Assembly: GCA_002713555.1 (NCBI GenBank)
Contig: PATG01000008.1
Coordinates: forward strand, 1-7,039
Direction: 5' to 3'
DNA: 7,039 nucleotides
DNA from: Planctomycetaceae bacterium
Lineage (GTDB): Bacteria > Planctomycetota > Planctomycetia > Pirellulales > Lacipirellulaceae
Shown: positions 5,105-7,039 of the stretch, one piece after another
How positions within the stretch are numbered: the stretch's first letter is position 1
Layout: every line of letters begins with the position of its first letter
Program-made: the position numbers and the translations under genes
Notes under the pieces: model-generated
Told to the model about the DNA's origin: nothing
Database searches by the model: none
Seen by the model: only the letters and a program-made list of their open reading frames with translations

Positions 5105-7039
5105 TTGGCTGAAGGTCCGACCATACGCGGTGTGACGAACCGGGCCAGGGCGCTCGACTGGCTCGGTCGTCACCTCATCTCCACCGGCGGCATCGGCATC
5201 ATTGCCGCCGTGATGGGGATTTTCGTATTCATCTTCTCCGAGGCCTGGCCGCTATTCCGCGATCCGGTACTCACCCCGGCCCAGCAGTATCCGAGCCCCG
5301 GCCGCTTCGCCATCGGCGTCGATCCCTACCATCAAATCGCCTATGTGGCGGGAACCGCCGGGGTCGATTTGGTGCGGTTGGAAGACGGGACAATCCTCCC
5401 CGGCGAATGGGCGGACGAATTGGCCGGCCTATCCCTCTCCTCAGCAACGCAAAACGTCGATTTGCTGGCCTTGGGCACCGCCGAAGGCGAGGTCGAGGTC
5501 GCGCGGGTCGATTTCAAGCTAGATTATTCCACCGGGACGCGGCAGGTCGTGCCCCAGGTCACCGCCGCAGGGCGGATAGAGGTCGATCCGCGGGGCGAAG
5601 CCCTGGAGCAGGTGACCTTCCGCGAAGACGGCGATGGCTTGTCCGCGGCGGCGGCGATTACCGAATCGGGCCGCCTGGTCGTCGTCGTCCGCGAACAGCA
5701 ACAGGGGTTGCTGGGGCCGGGCGAAATGGTGGAGGAACAATACGAACTCAGCGCTGACCTCGGCGGGGAGCGGCCGACCCAGGTGCTGGTCGACGGCCGC
5801 ATCCGGCAGATGTTGGTCGGCACGGCCGCCGGGTCATTGTACGAATGGCGCCTGTACGGTGTCGACGAGCGACCGGAGCTGGTGGGTCGGTTACCCGCCG
5901 CCGACGGGGCGGTGACGGCCCTGGCCTATATACTGGGCGAGGTCTCGGTGGCGGTGGGAGACGCCACGGGCGGCATCCACACCTGGTTCAAGATCGAGGC
6001 CGACGGGCGGCGTTCCTACCGCAAGGTACATGGCTTTGCCGGTGCCGGCGCCGCGATAACCCATATGGCGGCCTCCCAACGCGACAAGCAGTTCCTGGCC
6101 GCCGATGCCGAGGGCAGGGTCGCCCTGCACCACATGACGTCGGAGAAGACGGCGCTGCAGATCGCGACGGGAGGGCCCTTGGCCGCGCTGGCCTTCGCGC
6201 CCAAAGCCGATGGCTTTTTGACGCTGGGGACGGATGGCCAATTGCGCCGCTATAAGCTCGACAATCCCCATCCCGAGATAAGCGGTGCGGTGCTTTTCGG
6301 CCAGATATGGTATGAAGGCTATCCAGGTCCCGAGTACGTCTGGCAGTCGACCGGCGGCACCGACGAATTCGAATCAAAACTCAGCCTGATCCCACTCATC
6401 TTCGGCACCGCCAAGGGCACGCTCTACGCCATGCTCTTCGCTCTGCCATTGGCCGTATTGGCGGCAATTTACACCGCCGAATTTGCCACGCCCAGGGTCC
6501 GCGGCCTGGTCAAGCCGACGGTCGAGGTCATGGCCTCGCTGCCGAGCGTTATTCTCGGCTTTCTGGCCGGATTGTGGCTGGCGCCTCTCTTAGAATCGCA
6601 TATGATCGGCACTCTGATGCTGGTGCCGGTGGTCGGGGCAGTGGTCATCGGCGGCGCCTGGGCCTGGCAATACGCGCCGAGGTCCATGGTGCGCAGGGTG
6701 ACAGGCGTCGGCGAGATTTATATGCTGGGTGCGGTGACCCTTATCGGCGCCTGGTTGGCCTATGTCCTGGGACCGGCTTTTGAGCAATTGAGTTTCGAGG
6801 GCCAGTTCCTGCAGTGGATGCGGCAGGACGCGGCGATAAGTTACGACCAGCGCAATTGCCTGGTGGTTGGTTTCGCCATGGGCTTCGCGGTGATCCCGTT
6901 GGTATTTACTATATGCGAAGATTCGCTGTCGAGTGTGCCGAGCAGCTTGCGCGCCGGTTCGCTGGCGCTGGGCGCGACGGCATGGCAGACCGCGATCAAA
7001 GTCGTGTTGCCGATGGCCCTGCCGGGGATTTTTTCGGCG
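5105..7039 (+). CDS. pstC: Phosphate ABC transporter permease PstC, long form with periplasmic beta-propeller insert (partial, C-terminus off the right edge)
   Basis: PstC pairs with PstA to form the inner-membrane channel of the phosphate importer. The frame runs 645 codons from TTG 5105 to the right edge; the long family has roughly 700-760 residues, so perhaps 60-110 are missing. Residues 28-45 form the first membrane helix. Residues about 50-420 are a soluble insert, expected in the periplasm, with repeated blade-like units such as VGTAAGSLYEW and VGDATGGIHTW. Next comes the junction YVWQSTGGTDEFESKLSL, then helices near 438-458, 478-495, 500-520, 538-556 and 586-604. The EAA loop that docks on the PstB ATPase starts at E605 and reads EDSLSSVP, then GSLALGATAWQT and VVLPMALPGIFSA, close to the Pseudomonas-type PstC consensus. 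The gene follows pstS by 9 bases in the same frame, so the two are likely co-transcribed. The TTG start is uncommon but has a good ribosome site. Confidence 0.93.
   Translation, partial: MAEGPTIRGVTNRARALDWLGRHLISTGGIGIIAAVMGIFVFIFSEAWPLFRDPVLTPAQQYPSPGRFAIGVDPYHQIAYVAGTAGVDLVRLEDGTILPGEWADELAGLSLSSATQNVDLLALGTAEGEVEVARVDFKLDYSTGTRQVVPQVTAAGRIEVDPRGEALEQVTFREDGDGLSAAAAITESGRLVVVVREQQQGLLGPGEMVEEQYELSADLGGERPTQVLVDGRIRQMLVGTAAGSLYEWRLYGVDERPELVGRLPAADGAVTALAYILGEVSVAVGDATGGIHTWFKIEADGRRSYRKVHGFAGAGAAITHMAASQRDKQFLAADAEGRVALHHMTSEKTALQIATGGPLAALAFAPKADGFLTLGTDGQLRRYKLDNPHPEISGAVLFGQIWYEGYPGPEYVWQSTGGTDEFESKLSLIPLIFGTAKGTLYAMLFALPLAVLAAIYTAEFATPRVRGLVKPTVEVMASLPSVILGFLAGLWLAPLLESHMIGTLMLVPVVGAVVIGGAWAWQYAPRSMVRRVTGVGEIYMLGAVTLIGAWLAYVLGPAFEQLSFEGQFLQWMRQDAAISYDQRNCLVVGFAMGFAVIPLVFTICEDSLSSVPSSLRAGSLALGATAWQTAIKVVLPMALPGIFSA

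Noticed and set aside
3788..5173. A 461-codon open frame on the minus strand
   Set aside because: It is antisense to pstS and the end of the porin, both of which are clearly real on the plus strand; it has no recognisable domain.
5634..6271. Several short open frames on both strands inside pstC
   Set aside because: They are Arg/Pro/Gly/Ala-rich shadow frames of a continuous, well-supported pstC frame.

Overview
The window is GC-rich bacterial DNA from a Gram-negative (diderm) organism. The evidence is a TonB-dependent outer-membrane receptor, a secreted beta-barrel porin ending in phenylalanine, and a periplasmic phosphate-binding protein. The receptor carries an N-terminal carboxypeptidase-regulatory-like domain, common in the Bacteroidota/FCB group and relatives. 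The PstC permease is the long form with a large periplasmic insert, familiar from Gammaproteobacteria such as Pseudomonas and Vibrio. I cannot name the organism. A poorly sampled GC-rich diderm lineage (FCB-like or proteobacterial) is a reasonable guess and no more.

Layout. Positions 2-2716, minus strand: a TonB-dependent receptor, complete at its N-terminus and cut by the left window edge. Positions 2717-3048: a 332-base divergent intergenic region with two sets of 11-bp-phased GTAACA-type repeats, one per strand, plus a perfect dyad and a leader hairpin. Positions 3049-4020, plus strand: a small outer-membrane porin. Positions 4021-4123: a short intergenic region with further TGTAACA motifs and a GC-rich hairpin. 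Positions 4124-5095, plus strand: pstS. Positions 5105-7039, plus strand: pstC, starting at TTG 9 bases after the pstS stop and cut by the right window edge.

How the genes fit together. PstS and PstC are the binding protein and one permease subunit of the high-affinity phosphate ABC transporter; PstA, PstB and perhaps PhoU would be expected just past the right edge. The porin just upstream probably gives phosphate a route through the outer membrane. The divergent receptor is a second outer-membrane entry route that needs energy from TonB. The phased repeats look like Pho boxes (PhoB-type binding sites), so the working model is one phosphate-starvation locus in which both outer-membrane proteins and the inner-membrane transporter are induced together. 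The receptor's ligand and its membership in the regulon are inferred from position and promoter motifs only.

The parts most worth checking are the divergent Pho-box array, the possible assignment of a TonB receptor to phosphorus uptake, and the roughly 375-residue periplasmic insert of PstC, which reads as a seven-bladed beta-propeller. The core genes belong to known families; I see no mobile element, CRISPR array, tRNA or rRNA here.
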